A stretch of DNA of 64,000 bases from Flavobacteriales bacterium (GCA_016703005.1 JADJCX010000034.1:62001-126000); one strand, 5' to 3'. Positions 10,308 to 20,089 are shown, counted from the first letter of the stretch. The notes: a model not told the origin generated them from the letters alone. Translations and numbers: made by a program.

Positions 10308-10452
10308 ACCGGCCTGCTCGTGTTTCGATCGTCTTTCGCTTTCGCATCGTGACGGCCTTACCTGTTAAGCCCTGTTAACCTTGTCGGCCGTTGCGAACAG
10401 TAGGATCCCCCGACTTCGGTGATGCTTCCGGCCCGCGCCACGGGTGCGCGTC

Positions 10453-10460
10453 TATTTTTG
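10453..10460 (+). promoter_or_regulatory. Bacteroidota -7 element (TATTTTTG) before the DsbD pair
   Basis: TATTTTTG fits TAnnTTTG and lies 22 bases before the ATG at 10482. This position supports 10482, and not an upstream in-frame codon, as the start of the first Dsb gene. Confidence 0.45.
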
Positions 10461-10481
10461 GCCGCCTTCAAAGTTCCGCTC

Positions 10482-10949
10482 ATGCGCCGTGCAACTCTTC
10501 TGTTCCCCTTCATCTCGGCCGCTGCCTTTTCCCAATCCCCGGTGAAGTTGGACCCCGTTAAGTGGACCGCCCATACCGAATTGGGCACCAATGGTGAGGT
10601 GGATCTGAAGGCCATGGCCGTCATGGAAGAAGGCTGGCACGTGTACGCGCTGACCCTTCCCCGCAATGATGGACCGCTGCCAACGATCATCGCTCACGAG
10701 CCCTCCTCCGACTATGAATTGGTAGGAAGTATTGCGGAAGACAAACCGGAGGAAGTCGAGGATCCCAACTTCGCTATGCTCGTGCGCTACCACAGCCACA
10801 AAGCCTCGTTCGGTCAGCGGATCAAGCGCAATTCTCCCGCGGCCTTCGACGTGATGGGCACGGTGGAATACATGGCATGCAACGATCACATGTGCTTGCC
10901 ACCCCTTACGGTTCCATTGGTATTCAAGGTTGAAGCAGCAGCCCAGTGA
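10482..10949 (+). CDS. Exported DsbD alpha-like (disulfide corrector) domain protein
   Basis: 155 residues with a short signal peptide (MRRATLLFPFISAAAFSQ). The mature part is one immunoglobulin-like domain of the type found at the N-terminus of DsbD/DsbC-corrector proteins, ending in YMACNDHMCLPPLTVPLVF; the C-N-D-x-M-C-L-P-P motif carries the redox pair. The same motif (TTCNDEMCLPPALIF) occurs in the next gene, so this looks like a standalone paralogue of that DsbD's N-terminal domain. Its stop overlaps the start of dsbD by one base, implying cotranslation. Likely role: periplasmic electron acceptor or adaptor for DsbD; this is inference. Confidence 0.75.
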   Translation: MRRATLLFPFISAAAFSQSPVKLDPVKWTAHTELGTNGEVDLKAMAVMEEGWHVYALTLPRNDGPLPTIIAHEPSSDYELVGSIAEDKPEEVEDPNFAMLVRYHSHKASFGQRIKRNSPAAFDVMGTVEYMACNDHMCLPPLTVPLVFKVEAAAQ

Positions 10950-13021
10950 TGCGTAAGTCCATTCTCTCAGTCCCGGCCTTGGCCTTTTTGGCAACGCTGC
11001 TCCTTGCCGGTTGCGGAAAAAAAGCTGGTCCCGCGACCAGTGACTGTGCGCCCTTCAAAGTGGATACCACCATCGACAAGGTGGCGTGGTGCGTGAATGC
11101 GGTGAATACCGGCGACAACGCCTACGACATGATTTTCCATGCCGTCATCGATGACGGATGGTCCCTCTACTCAGTGGAGAATTTCGGTGAGATGGGTCCG
11201 TTCCCGAGCCGGTTCGAGTTCGACACCTTGGGCCATATTTCGATAAAGCCCGGTGTGGAGGAAAAAAGTGCGCACACCATCCAAGGCTTCGATGCGCTTT
11301 TCGGCATGGAGGTGAAGAAGTTCAAGCACGACGTGGATTTCGTGCGGCAGTTCTCAACGAGCGCACCTGAGATCCCTGTTACCGGCCAATTCGAGTACAC
11401 CACATGCAACGATGAAATGTGTCTTCCACCGGCACTCATATTCTGGCGTGTGGTGCCTGACAGTGGTACGTTCCAGCTGAGCCTTGTTCCGTTCGACTTG
11501 TCCGGTATCGCGGCGAAGACCTGCGCCGATGGAACTTACAAATTGGCCAGTGTGGATCTGGACAGCCCCGTGGTGCCCGGGGAGAAAGAACGAAGCAACA
11601 ACGGATCGTTGCTCGTGATCTTCTTCCTGGGCTTCATCGGTGGACTTGTTGCGTTGCTCACGCCATGCGTATTCCCGATGATCCCGCTCACGGTGAGCTT
11701 CTTCACGAAGGGGAGCACTGATAAGCGCAAGGGATTGATGAACGCCTTGCTGTATGGTGCGTTCATCTTCTTGATCTATGCCGCGTTCAGCATTCCGTTC
11801 CACCTGCTCGGTTCAGTGAACCCGCAGATCTTCAACGAGATCAGCACCAACCCGTGGTTGAACATCTTCTTCTTCGTCATCTTCATCGTTTTCGCGATCT
11901 CGTTCCTCGGCTACTTCGAGATCACGCTGCCCAGCAGTTGGGTCAACAAGATGGACAGCAACGCCAGCAAGTTCGGCGGCGGGCTCGGCATCTTCTTCAT
12001 GGCGTTGACGTTGGCATTGGTGTCCTTCTCCTGCACCGGTCCCATCCTTGGTTCGTTGCTCGCTGGTGCGCTTAGCAGCGATGGCGGGGCTTGGCAATTG
12101 ACAATGGGTCTTTCCGGCTTCGGCCTTGCCCTGGCGCTGCCCTTCGCGTTGTTCGCCATGTTCCCGGGTTGGTTGAACAACCTGCCACGGAGCGGTGGCT
12201 GGCTGGATACCGTGAAGAAGACCTTGGGTTTCGTGGAGCTTGCACTTGCCGTGAAGTTCTTCAGCAACGCGGACCTCGTCATGAACTGGGGCTTGCTGAA
12301 GCGCGAGGTGTTCATCGGTCTGTGGATCGTGATCGGCATTGGGCTGATGCTATACTTGATCGGCCGCCTGCTGCTGCCGCATGATGTGAAGGGCGCGCCG
12401 ATCGGCAAGGGCCGTTGGACCACGGCGGTGCTCGTCCTGGCGTTCGTAGTGTACTTGATCCCAGGCCTTACCAACACACCGTGGCGGAACCTGAAACTAC
12501 TGAGCGGTTTCCCGCCGCCTTTGTTCTACAGCCTCTACGAACACTCGAACGAATGCCCCGACGGTGTGACCTGCTACCACACCTTGGCCGAAGGCTTGGA
12601 AGTGGCCAAGCGCGACAACCGAATGGTGATGATCGACTTCACGGGATGGGCCTGTGTGAATTGCCGGAAGATGGAAGAGACCGTTTGGGTGGAACCTGCG
12701 ATCCATTCCGTATTGCGGGATCAAGTGGTGCTCGTTTCATTGTACGTGGACGACAAGCGCGAACTCGACAAGGAGGATCAGCACGTGTACATCTCGTGCA
12801 ATGGCCAGAAGAGCTTCATCAAGACCATTGGCGATCAATGGTCCACGCTACAGGCCGAAACATTCGTTCAAGCCAGCCAGCCTCTTTACGTCCTTCTGAG
12901 CCCGGATGGCAAGCTGCTCACCGACCCCGTGGGCTACACGCCCGATGTCGATGAGTATGCCACCTTCTTCCAACGAGGGTTGTCGGGTATGCAGAAGTTG
13001 AAGGGTGTAGCGACGAATTGA
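10949..13021 (+). CDS. dsbD: Thiol:disulfide interchange protein DsbD (lipoprotein-type N-terminus)
   Basis: About 690 residues in the order signal/lipobox, DsbD alpha-like domain, membrane domain, thioredoxin domain. The start MRKSILSVPALAF...LLAGC has a lipobox cysteine, so the protein is probably lipid-anchored. The alpha-like domain ends TTCNDEMCLPPALIF. The CcdA/DsbD membrane part begins LLTPCVFPMIPLTVSFF and has about eight hydrophobic segments. The C-terminal thioredoxin domain has FTGWACVNCRKMEETVW (CVNC active site). It would carry electrons from cytosolic thioredoxin to periplasmic partners such as the adjacent small domain protein. ATG 10949 overlaps the preceding stop; a GTG one codon earlier is less likely. 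Confidence 0.93.
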   Translation: MRKSILSVPALAFLATLLLAGCGKKAGPATSDCAPFKVDTTIDKVAWCVNAVNTGDNAYDMIFHAVIDDGWSLYSVENFGEMGPFPSRFEFDTLGHISIKPGVEEKSAHTIQGFDALFGMEVKKFKHDVDFVRQFSTSAPEIPVTGQFEYTTCNDEMCLPPALIFWRVVPDSGTFQLSLVPFDLSGIAAKTCADGTYKLASVDLDSPVVPGEKERSNNGSLLVIFFLGFIGGLVALLTPCVFPMIPLTVSFFTKGSTDKRKGLMNALLYGAFIFLIYAAFSIPFHLLGSVNPQIFNEISTNPWLNIFFFVIFIVFAISFLGYFEITLPSSWVNKMDSNASKFGGGLGIFFMALTLALVSFSCTGPILGSLLAGALSSDGGAWQLTMGLSGFGLALALPFALFAMFPGWLNNLPRSGGWLDTVKKTLGFVELALAVKFFSNADLVMNWGLLKREVFIGLWIVIGIGLMLYLIGRLLLPHDVKGAPIGKGRWTTAVLVLAFVVYLIPGLTNTPWRNLKLLSGFPPPLFYSLYEHSNECPDGVTCYHTLAEGLEVAKRDNRMVMIDFTGWACVNCRKMEETVWVEPAIHSVLRDQVVLVSLYVDDKRELDKEDQHVYISCNGQKSFIKTIGDQWSTLQAETFVQASQPLYVLLSPDGKLLTDPVGYTPDVDEYATFFQRGLSGMQKLKGVATN

Positions 13022-13098
13022 TGATCAATAAGCTGGTGGTCTAGCTGTCGCATTTTGCGACGTCAAGTTCCGCGCATCAAACCGCATCTTAGCGGCCG

Positions 13099-13673
13099 AT
13101 GAGTACCGATCGCATCCGTTCCCATTTCGCCGAGGCAGCCTCGGTGCTGGACAAGTTCCTGGCGGATCCTCCAACGTGCAAGCGGTTGAACAGGCCGCTG
13201 CGTTCATGAGCTACTGCCTTAAGCAAGGCAACAAGATCATCAGTTGTGGCAACGGAGGAAGCATGTGCGATGCCATGCACTTCGCCGAAGAACTCACGGG
13301 CCGCTTCCGCGACGACCGCCGACCCATTGCCGCACTCAGCATCAGCGATCCGAGCCATTTGACCTGCGTAGGCAACGACCATGGGTTCGAGTACGTGTTC
13401 TCCCGCTTCGTGCAGGCGCATGGTCAGGATGGCGATGTGCTGCTCGCCATCAGTACCAGCGGCAACAGCCCCAACGTATTGCGCGCTGCGGAGATCGCAC
13501 GGGATAAAGGCATGCACGTGATCGCGCTCACCGGAAAGGATGGCGGTAAACTGGCGGAACTCTGCACAGTGGAGATCCGTGTGCCGCATCACGGTTACGC
13601 CGATCGGGTCCAGGAGATCCACATCAAGGTGATCCACGCCTTCATCGATCATATCGAACAGGCGTTGGCATGA
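13099..13673 (+). CDS. gmhA: SIS-domain phosphoheptose isomerase (frameshifted)
   Basis: Converts sedoheptulose 7-phosphate to glycero-manno-heptose 7-phosphate for LPS core heptose. The 5' end encodes MSTDRIRSHFAEAASVLDKF and then loses frame near 13168-13171; the remainder, starting SNVQAVEQAAAFMSYCLKQ, is one frame over. One missing base at CCTCC would join ADP to SNVQAVE. The SIS core is intact: CGNGGSMCDAMHFAEELTGRF, DVLLAISTSGNSPNVLRAA, VIALTGKDGGKLAELC. The repaired length of about 191 residues is typical. Its stop overlaps the yifB start by 4 bases (ATGA). Confidence 0.85.
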
Positions 13674-15208
13674 TCGTCAAGAACTACGGTTGCGCGGTTT
13701 TCGGGATCAATGCCACCATCATCACGGTGGAAACGAACGTGAACCCGGGTACCGCTTTCTTCATGGTCGGCTTACCGGACAGTGCCGTGAAGGAAAGCCA
13801 CCAACGCGTGGGCGCGGCGATCAAGAACAGCGGGTTGCACATGCCGCGAGGCCGCGAGATCACTGTGAATCTTGCACCTGCTGACATCCGCAAAGAGGGA
13901 AGCGCGTATGATCTGCCCATTGCCATCGGTATGCTTGCTGGTAGCGGCCAGTTGAACCCTGAACGGCTCGCGCAGTATGTGATGATGGGCGAACTCTCCC
14001 TCGATGGTGAAGTGCGCCCGATCAAAGGCGCGTTACCCATTGCCCTTGAGGCCAAGAAGAACGGGTTCAAGGGCGTGATCGTACCGAGCGCGAACGCACG
14101 CGAAGCCGCTATTGTTCGTGGTCTGGAAACGTATGGTGTTGATACGTTGCTTCAAGTGACCGGCTTCCTTGAGGGTGTTGAGCAACTGCAACGCACCGAG
14201 GTGGACATTGAAAAGGAATTCGCTGAAAGCAGCCGCAGCTATCCGGTGGATATCGCCGAAGTGAAGGGCCAAGAAAATATCAAGCGTGCCTTCGAGATCG
14301 CTGCAGCAGGGGGGCACAACGTGATCCTTATCGGTCCGCCGGGTTCGGGAAAGACGATGCTGGCCAAACGGCTTCCGACTATTCTGCCCCCGCTTACGAT
14401 CGATGAGGCGCTGGAGACAACCAAGATCCACAGCGTAGCTGGCAAGCTGCGCAAGGACGATTCATTGCTCAGCGTTCGTCCGTACCGGAATCCGCACCAC
14501 ACGATCAGCGATGTGGCACTGGTTGGTGGTGGATCATTCCCGCAACCCGGCGAGATCAGTCTGGCCCACAACGGGGTGCTGTTCCTGGACGAACTGCCGG
14601 AATTCAAACGCACGGTATTGGAAGTGTTGCGCCAGCCGCTGGAGGATCGCGTGGTGACGATCAGTCGGGCGCGGTTCAGCGTGGAATTCCCTGCCAGCTT
14701 CATGTTGGTGGCCGCCATGAACCCTTGCCCATGCGGATACTACAATCACCCCGAGAAGGACTGCGTTTGCGCTCCGGGGGTCGTGCAGAAGTACCTTAAC
14801 AAGATCAGCGGACCACTGCTGGACCGCATCGATATCCATATCGAAGTGACGCCCGTTCCCTTTAAGGAACTCAGCGCCGATCGACAAGGGGAACGTAGCG
14901 TGGATATGCGCGAGCGGGTGATCGCTGCGCGCAAAGTGCAGCAGGACCGCTATGCAGGAAGCAACATGCACTGCAACGCGCAGATGAGCAATAAGCAGGT
15001 GCGCGAGATCTGCCGGATCGATGAGACCGGTCAGGCGTTGCTCGCAAAGGCCATGGAGCGGCTGGGGCTCAGCGCTCGGGCGTATGACCGCATACTGAAG
15101 GTGAGCCGCACTATTGCCGATCTGGGCAACAGCCCTGAGATCCGTACCGAGCACTTGGCCGAGGCCATACAATACCGGAGCTTGGACAGGGAAGGGTGGG
15201 CCAGCTGA
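13670..15208 (+). CDS. YifB/ComM family Mg-chelatase-like AAA+ ATPase
   Basis: 512 residues. The N-terminal domain (FGINATIITVETNVNPG, MVGLPDSAVKESHQRV) is the ComM/YifB-specific segment. Then come the AAA+ core with Walker A IGPPGSGKTMLAKRLP and Walker B VLFLDELPEFKR, a C-rich stretch NPCPCGYYNHPEKDCVC, and the Mg-chelatase C-terminal part (SGPLLDRIDIHIEV). ComM homologues in competent bacteria help branch migration during natural transformation; in Bacteroidota the role is not well established. Full length and intact. It overlaps gmhA by four bases. Confidence 0.92.
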   Translation: MIVKNYGCAVFGINATIITVETNVNPGTAFFMVGLPDSAVKESHQRVGAAIKNSGLHMPRGREITVNLAPADIRKEGSAYDLPIAIGMLAGSGQLNPERLAQYVMMGELSLDGEVRPIKGALPIALEAKKNGFKGVIVPSANAREAAIVRGLETYGVDTLLQVTGFLEGVEQLQRTEVDIEKEFAESSRSYPVDIAEVKGQENIKRAFEIAAAGGHNVILIGPPGSGKTMLAKRLPTILPPLTIDEALETTKIHSVAGKLRKDDSLLSVRPYRNPHHTISDVALVGGGSFPQPGEISLAHNGVLFLDELPEFKRTVLEVLRQPLEDRVVTISRARFSVEFPASFMLVAAMNPCPCGYYNHPEKDCVCAPGVVQKYLNKISGPLLDRIDIHIEVTPVPFKELSADRQGERSVDMRERVIAARKVQQDRYAGSNMHCNAQMSNKQVREICRIDETGQALLAKAMERLGLSARAYDRILKVSRTIADLGNSPEIRTEHLAEAIQYRSLDREGWAS

Positions 15209-15277
15209 ATTATTTCAGCGAAGGCGTAACCATGTTACGCTGCATGGCGTTGCAGGGATTGATCGCCCGGCATTCCC

Positions 15278-15970
15278 ATGCGACCCAGCACCATCAAAAC
15301 CATGTTCACCACATTGCTCATCTGCTTGTCCGTAGTTGAAGCCCTCGGACAGGGTGAGGAGCGTGTTTACTTGAGCGCTACGCTTGAGGAAGCACCGAAA
15401 GCACAGGCCGCATACTACAAGCAACAAGCCGGTAAGGATGGCGACAAGTTCATCGGAAAGACCTTCAGCATGGACGGTAAGCTGAAAGTTGAAGGGCGGT
15501 ACGTGGATCCCGATCTGCGTATTGAGGACGGTGTATTCACCTTCTATCATCCGAATGGTAAGATCGAAAGCACCGGCGCCTATGCCCAAGGCTGGAAGAG
15601 CGGTGTATGGCAGCGCTTCGATCAATGGGGCCGCCCGCTGAGCGAGAAGGTGTACGACCCGGAGGTGCTTGCCAACGTGATCTTCACGCAGCCGGATCAG
15701 ATGCCCCGATACCCCGGCGGCGATGCTACCCTGCAGACACTTGTGAAGACGCAAGTGGCGGAGAAGTCGGCAACACGCCCAAGGGGAAAACTGAAGGCCA
15801 CGTTCGTCGTGGAAAAGGATGGCAGCCTCAGCGATGTGAAAATGATACAAGGTGTCGGTGGGAACATTGATGAGTTGGCCATGGCCGCCATCAAGGATAC
15901 CCGCTGGACACCGGGCCTTGCCAAAGGCCGACCGGTGCGCGTGCAAATGACCGTGCCCCTCCAATTCTAG
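15278..15970 (+). CDS. Exported protein with toxin_2/MORN-like repeats and TonB C-terminal domain
   Basis: 230 residues. The start MRPSTIKTMFTTLLICLSVV is a signal peptide (ATG 15302 is an alternative start). The central part (GKTFSMDGKLKVEGRYV, GVFTFYHPNGKIESTGAY, GWKSGVWQRFDQWGRP) consists of MORN-like antitoxin repeats common in Bacteroidota. The C-terminal 100 residues resemble a TonB domain: PRYPGGDATLQTLVKTQV, GKLKATFVVEKDGSLSDVK and the VQMTVPLQF end. There is no membrane anchor other than the signal peptide and no proline-rich spacer, so it is probably a periplasmic TonB-domain protein and not a true energy transducer. It sits downstream of yifB at about 70 bases. Confidence 0.8.
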   Translation: MRPSTIKTMFTTLLICLSVVEALGQGEERVYLSATLEEAPKAQAAYYKQQAGKDGDKFIGKTFSMDGKLKVEGRYVDPDLRIEDGVFTFYHPNGKIESTGAYAQGWKSGVWQRFDQWGRPLSEKVYDPEVLANVIFTQPDQMPRYPGGDATLQTLVKTQVAEKSATRPRGKLKATFVVEKDGSLSDVKMIQGVGGNIDELAMAAIKDTRWTPGLAKGRPVRVQMTVPLQF

Positions 15971-15991
15971 AACCACTCTCCATACACAATA

Positions 15992-16027
15992 GCAGAAGGC
16001 CCTTCGACTTGTCGAAGGGCCTTCTGC
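15992..16027. terminator. Strong bidirectional hairpin between the TonB-domain gene and secA
   Basis: A perfect 17-bp inverted repeat (GCAGAAGGCCCTTCGAC / GTCGAAGGGCCTTCTGC) with a 2-base spacer lies between two convergent genes, 22 bases after the plus-strand stop and 78 bases after the minus-strand stop. Its position fits a shared terminator. Confidence 0.75.
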
Positions 16028-16104
16028 ATTCCGATAGTCTCAACGCCTATGTGCTCGGCCGCTTTGTGAGTGAAGCGAGCGGTAACACCACCAACGGTCA
16101 GGTT

Positions 16105-19100
16105 CTATTCATCCTTTCCGTGGCACTGTTTGTACTTCTTGCCGCTTCCGCAGGGGCAGGCATCGTTGCGTCCCACTTTTTTCTCAACCCGAACAGGTTG
16201 TGTGTTACGTGGCGGCGGCGGGCCCATTGGGCCACGAGGTGGTGGGGCCGACGTAGTGCCCGTCGCACGCGGTGGCGCTGCTTGTGTGCGGGCTCCGCCC
16301 GCGAATTGTGGCACTTCTGTTCGGCTGGTCTGCAGCTTTTGTTGAGGTGCACGAGGAGCAGATGCTTGCTGAACGTTCGGTTGGGCACTGGGTAAGCCCG
16401 CCTTGGCAAGGAAGCCGACCACCTCACCATTGATCCGGTCGATCATTGCCTTGAACAGGTTGAACGATTCCAACTTGTAGATCAACAGAGGGTCCTTCTG
16501 CTCGAGTGCAGCATTCTGGACACTGCGCCGGAGTTCGTCCATTTCGCGCAGGTGTTCCTTCCACTCGTTGTCGATGATCGCCAGCACGATGTACTTCTCG
16601 ATCGTACCGGGCAGATCACGTCCCTCGCTCTTGTAGCACTTCTCCAAGTTGGCGACCACTTGCATCGTTTTGATGCCGTCGGTGATAGGCACAACGATGT
16701 TCTCGTACTGGGCGCCTTGGTTCAGGAACACGTCGCTGATCACCGGAAGCGCTTGTTGTGCGATGGCATTGCCGCGCCTTTCGTAAGTGGCCAGCGCTGA
16801 GTCGAACAACTTGTCGGTGATCTCCTCGGCTTTTAGATCCTTGAACTGGGCCGCGTTCACAGGGCTCTCGCAGTTCAGCTTGCGGAACACATCGAGTTCA
16901 AAACCCGCATGATCGCCCATCTCGTGGTACTCGTTGACGATGTTTTCGGCCACGGAATGCATCATGTTCAGCACATCCAACTTCAACCGTTCCCCGAACA
17001 GTGCATTGCGCCTGCGCTTGTAGATCACTTCGCGCTGGCTGTTCATTACGTCGTCGTACTCCAACAGTCGTTTCGGATCCCGAAGTTGTTCTCTTCAACT
17101 TTCTTCTGGGCACGTTCAATGCTGCCCGTCACCATACTATGCTGGATCACTTCGCCTTCCTTCAAGCCTAATCGGTCCATGAGTTTGGCAATGCGCTCGC
17201 TGCCGAATAGGCGCATCAGATCGTCCTCCAGCGAAACATAGAATTGGCTGCTGCCCGGATCGCCTTGCCGTCCTGCGCGGCCGCGCAACTGGCGGTCCAC
17301 ACGGCGGCTCTCGTGCTTTTCCGTGCCGATGATCGCCAGACCACCAGCTTCTTTTACCCCGGGACCGAGCTTGATATCCGTACCGCGACCGGCCATATTG
17401 GTGGCGATCGTAACGGTGCCTGCGAGGCCGGCGTGCGCAACGATCTCCGCTTCACGCGCATGCTGTTTCGCGTTCAATACGTTGTGGGGGATACCCTTCA
17501 TCTGGAGCATCCGCGCCATGAGCTCACTGACTTCCACACTGGTGGTACCAACCAAGGAAGGGCGCCCAGCGGCCCGTAGTTTTTCGATCTCCTCGATCAC
17601 GGCATTGTACTTCTCGCGCTTTGTCTTGAACACCATATCCTCGGCATCCTTCCGCACCACATCGCGGTTCGTGGGAATGCTCATGACATCGAGCTTGTAG
17701 ATGTCCCACAGCTCCTGGGCTTCAGTGCTGGCCGTACCGGTCATGCCGGCCAGCTTGTGGTACATGCGGAAGTAGTTCTGCAGCGTTACCGTGGCGTATG
17801 TCTGGGTGGCGGCCTCCACCTTAACGTTTTCCTTGCTTTCGATCGCTTGGTGCAATCCATCACTGTACCGACGCCCGTCGAGTATGCGGCCTGTCTGCTC
17901 GTCAACGATCTTCACTTTTCCGTCCATCACCACGTACTCCACATCCTTGTCATACAGCGCGTAGGCACGGATCAATTGGTTCACCGTGTGGATGCGCTCG
18001 CTCTTGATGCCGAAGTCGCGGAGCAGTTCATCCTTGCGGCGGGCTTTCTCTTCCACAGGGGCGTCGCTCTTTTCGATCTCCGCGATCCCTGCACCAACAT
18101 CCGTCATCACGAAGAAGGTGGGGTCGTTCACATCCTTGCTGATCAACTCAAGGCCCTTCTCGGTGAGTTCGATGCCGTGATGCTTCTCGTCAATAGTGAA
18201 GTACAGTTCCGCATCCACCTTCGGCATCTCCTTGCCTTGCTCTTGCAGGTAGAAAGTCTCGGTTTTCTGCTGAAGGGCTTTCATTCCTGATTCGCTCAGC
18301 AGCTTGATCAGTGCCTTGTTCTTGGGCAATCCGCGGTGTGCACGCAATAGTGCCATGCCGCCAGCTTCCACTTGCTCCTTCGTGGCTGTTCCGGCTTCCA
18401 GTCCCTTCAGGTTTTCCTTGGCGAGCGTCAAAGCACCGTTGACGAAACTGCGCTGGGCGTTCAGCAAGCGCTCCACGCGTGGTTTGTACTCATCGAATTG
18501 ATGCACTTCGCCTTTGGGCGTGGGACCGCTGATGATCAGCGGTGTGCGCGCGTCGTCCACGAGCACGCTGTCCACTTCATCAACGATGGCGAAGTGATGC
18601 TTGCGTTGTACCAGCGCGTTCGGCGCATGCGCCATGTTATCGCGGAGATAATCGAACCCGAACTCGTTGTTGGTGCCGAAGGTGATGTCGGCCAAGTAGG
18701 CGTTGCGACGTTCCGGACTATTGGGTTGGTGCTTGTCTATGCAATCGACGCGCAGGCCATGGAATTCATAGATCGGGCCCATCCACTCGCTGTCCCTTTT
18801 GCTCAGGTAGTCGTTCACCGTTACCAGATGGACGCCTCGCCCTGCCAGGGCATTCAGGAACACGGGTAAGGTGGCCACAAGGGTTTTTCCCTCACCGGTC
18901 GCCATTTCGGCGATCTTCCCGCGGTGCAGCGCGGTGCCGCCGATCAGTTGCACATCGTAGTGAACCATGTCCCAGGTGACAGGAACTCCCGCAGCGGTCC
19001 ATGATCTCTTCCAGATGGCAGTGTCGCCTTCCACACTGACACTATCGCGCTTGGCCGCGATGTCGCGATCGAGTTGTGTTGCCCGCACGTGCAATTCGCT

Positions 19101-19478
19101 GTTCTCTTTGAAACGACGCGCGGTCTCCTTCACGATGGCGAACGCTTCGGGAAGGATCTCCTCAAGCACCTTCTCCGTCTTCTCGATGATCTTTTCCTCG
19201 ATCTTGTCGATCTCCGCGTACCGGTCTTCGCGTGCATGTATGTCCATCCGCGGATCGGCATCGATCTCGGCCCGCAGTGTCGCAACGCGCTCATCCTCTT
19301 CTTTCACGCGCTCGCGGATCCTCGCTCTCAAAGCGTTGCTCCGCTCGCGCAATTCGTCATTGCTGAGTCCGGGTAACTTCTCCCACTCCGCCTTGACCTT
19401 CTCCACCACCGGGGCGGTCTCTTTCAGATCGCGAGTGGCCTTGTCTCCAAAGACTTTCTTGAACAGGTTGCCGAGCAT
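16105..19478 (-). CDS. secA: Preprotein translocase ATPase SecA (frameshifted)
   Basis: Motor ATPase of the Sec translocon, repaired length about 1125 residues, the large size usual in Bacteroidota. Start chosen at ATG 19478 (MLGNLFKKVFGDKATRD); the in-frame upstream extension is repeat-rich leader. Motifs: DVQLIGGTALHRGKIAEMATGEGKT split around Walker A, IVDEVDSVLVDDARTPLIIS (DEVD), TIATNMAGRGTDIKLG, HESRRVDRQLRGRAGRQGD. The frame breaks near 17071-17073: EENNFGIR is followed in the next frame by LLEYDDVMNSQREVIYKRR; one more A in the AAA run gives IRKRLLEYDDV. The C-terminal tail has a Pro/Ala-rich linker and a SEC-C zinc motif (DACPCGSGKKYKQCHG). SecA is essential, so the break is almost certainly a sequence error. 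Confidence 0.95.
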
Positions 19479-19490
19479 GGGGAGTGGAGA

Positions 19491-19530
19491 GATGTGGTGA
19501 TGTGAGGATGTGAAGATGTGTGGATGGGAG
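19491..19530 (-). repeat. 8-base tandem repeat in the secA leader
   Basis: On the plus strand GATGTGNN occurs four times in exact 8-base register (19491, 19499, 19507, 19515), with a degenerate fifth unit GATGGGAG at 19523. It lies between the probable secA promoter (19610) and the start codon (19478), so the mRNA carries NNCACATC repeats. Complementary segments occur upstream at 19563-19570 and 19575-19584. Confidence 0.7.
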
Positions 19531-19609
19531 GGCTGCCGATAATGTCCGAGTGGGTCCATTCCCACATCACGGGATCTTCACATCTTCAGATCAGTTTTTC
19601 AAAAGCCGC

Positions 19610-19617
19610 CAAATGTA
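19610..19617 (-). promoter_or_regulatory. Bacteroidota -7 element (TACATTTG) for secA
   Basis: TACATTTG on the minus strand, matching TAnnTTTG, about 132 bases before the chosen secA ATG. It implies an untranslated leader of roughly 125 bases that includes the 8-base repeats. Confidence 0.5.
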
Positions 19618-19683
19618 GCCGCCCCCTCAGCATGGCCCGCGCCACGACGTTCGCGCTGACGCCTTGTCAGGACCTGCAATGAA

Positions 19684-19717
19684 AAAGCCCCTTTCGATGA
19701 TCATCGAGAGGGGCTTT
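19684..19717 (-). terminator. Terminator of the DUF2795 gene
   Basis: Two 17-base arms (AAAGCCCCTTTCGATGA and TCATCGAGAGGGGCTTT) pair with a single G-T mismatch and, on the minus strand, are followed by five T. It lies 20 bases beyond the stop of the gene at 19737-19958. This is a classical intrinsic terminator. Confidence 0.8.
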
Positions 19718-19736
19718 CGGTTGGTCTGTGTTCTGC

Positions 19737-19958
19737 TCAGTACTCGTCTTCGTTGAAGAAGAAGTCTTCTTTCTGCGGATAGTCCGGCCAAATGTCTTCA
19801 ATGTTCTCGAACACCTCTTCGTCGTCTTCGATCGCTTGCAGGTTCTCCACTACTTCCAACGGCGCTCCGGTACGCATTGCGAAATCGATGAGCTCGTCCT
19901 TCGTGGCGGGCCAAGGTGCATCCTCGAGATACGAGGCCAATTCAAGCGTCCAGTACAT
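19737..19958 (-). CDS. DUF2795 domain small acidic protein
   Basis: 73 residues: MYWTLELASYLEDAPWPATK, then KDELIDFAMRTGAPLEVVEN, and an acidic tail ending in DFFFNEDEY. It matches the DUF2795 family, short cytosolic proteins conserved in Bacteroidota whose function is not known. It has its own promoter-like element (19993-20000) and its own terminator (19684-19717), so it is probably monocistronic. The strongly acidic C-terminus suggests interaction with a basic partner, but this is speculation. Confidence 0.85.
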   Translation of the reverse strand: MYWTLELASYLEDAPWPATKDELIDFAMRTGAPLEVVENLQAIEDDEEVFENIEDIWPDYPQKEDFFFNEDEY

Positions 19959-19992
19959 GATCGACCAGTGTCAGGGTCCTTAAATAAGGCCG

Positions 19993-20000
19993 CAAATATA
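19993..20000 (-). promoter_or_regulatory. Bacteroidota -7 element (TATATTTG) for the DUF2795 gene
   Basis: TATATTTG on the minus strand fits TAnnTTTG and lies 35 bases before the ATG at 19958, giving a leader of about 30 bases. Confidence 0.5.
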
Positions 20001-20089
20001 GACGGGTAACGATCCCTGCAAGGGCGAATTATCCACCGGTGCAAAAGTGGGATAAAACGGCCATGGACAAGGGTTTCCGAAGGCCTGGC

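Noticed and set aside
13047..13061. 6-bp hairpin (GTCGCA/TGCGAC) between dsbD and gmhA
   Set aside because: Too short, and no T-run follows; the genes may be cotranscribed.
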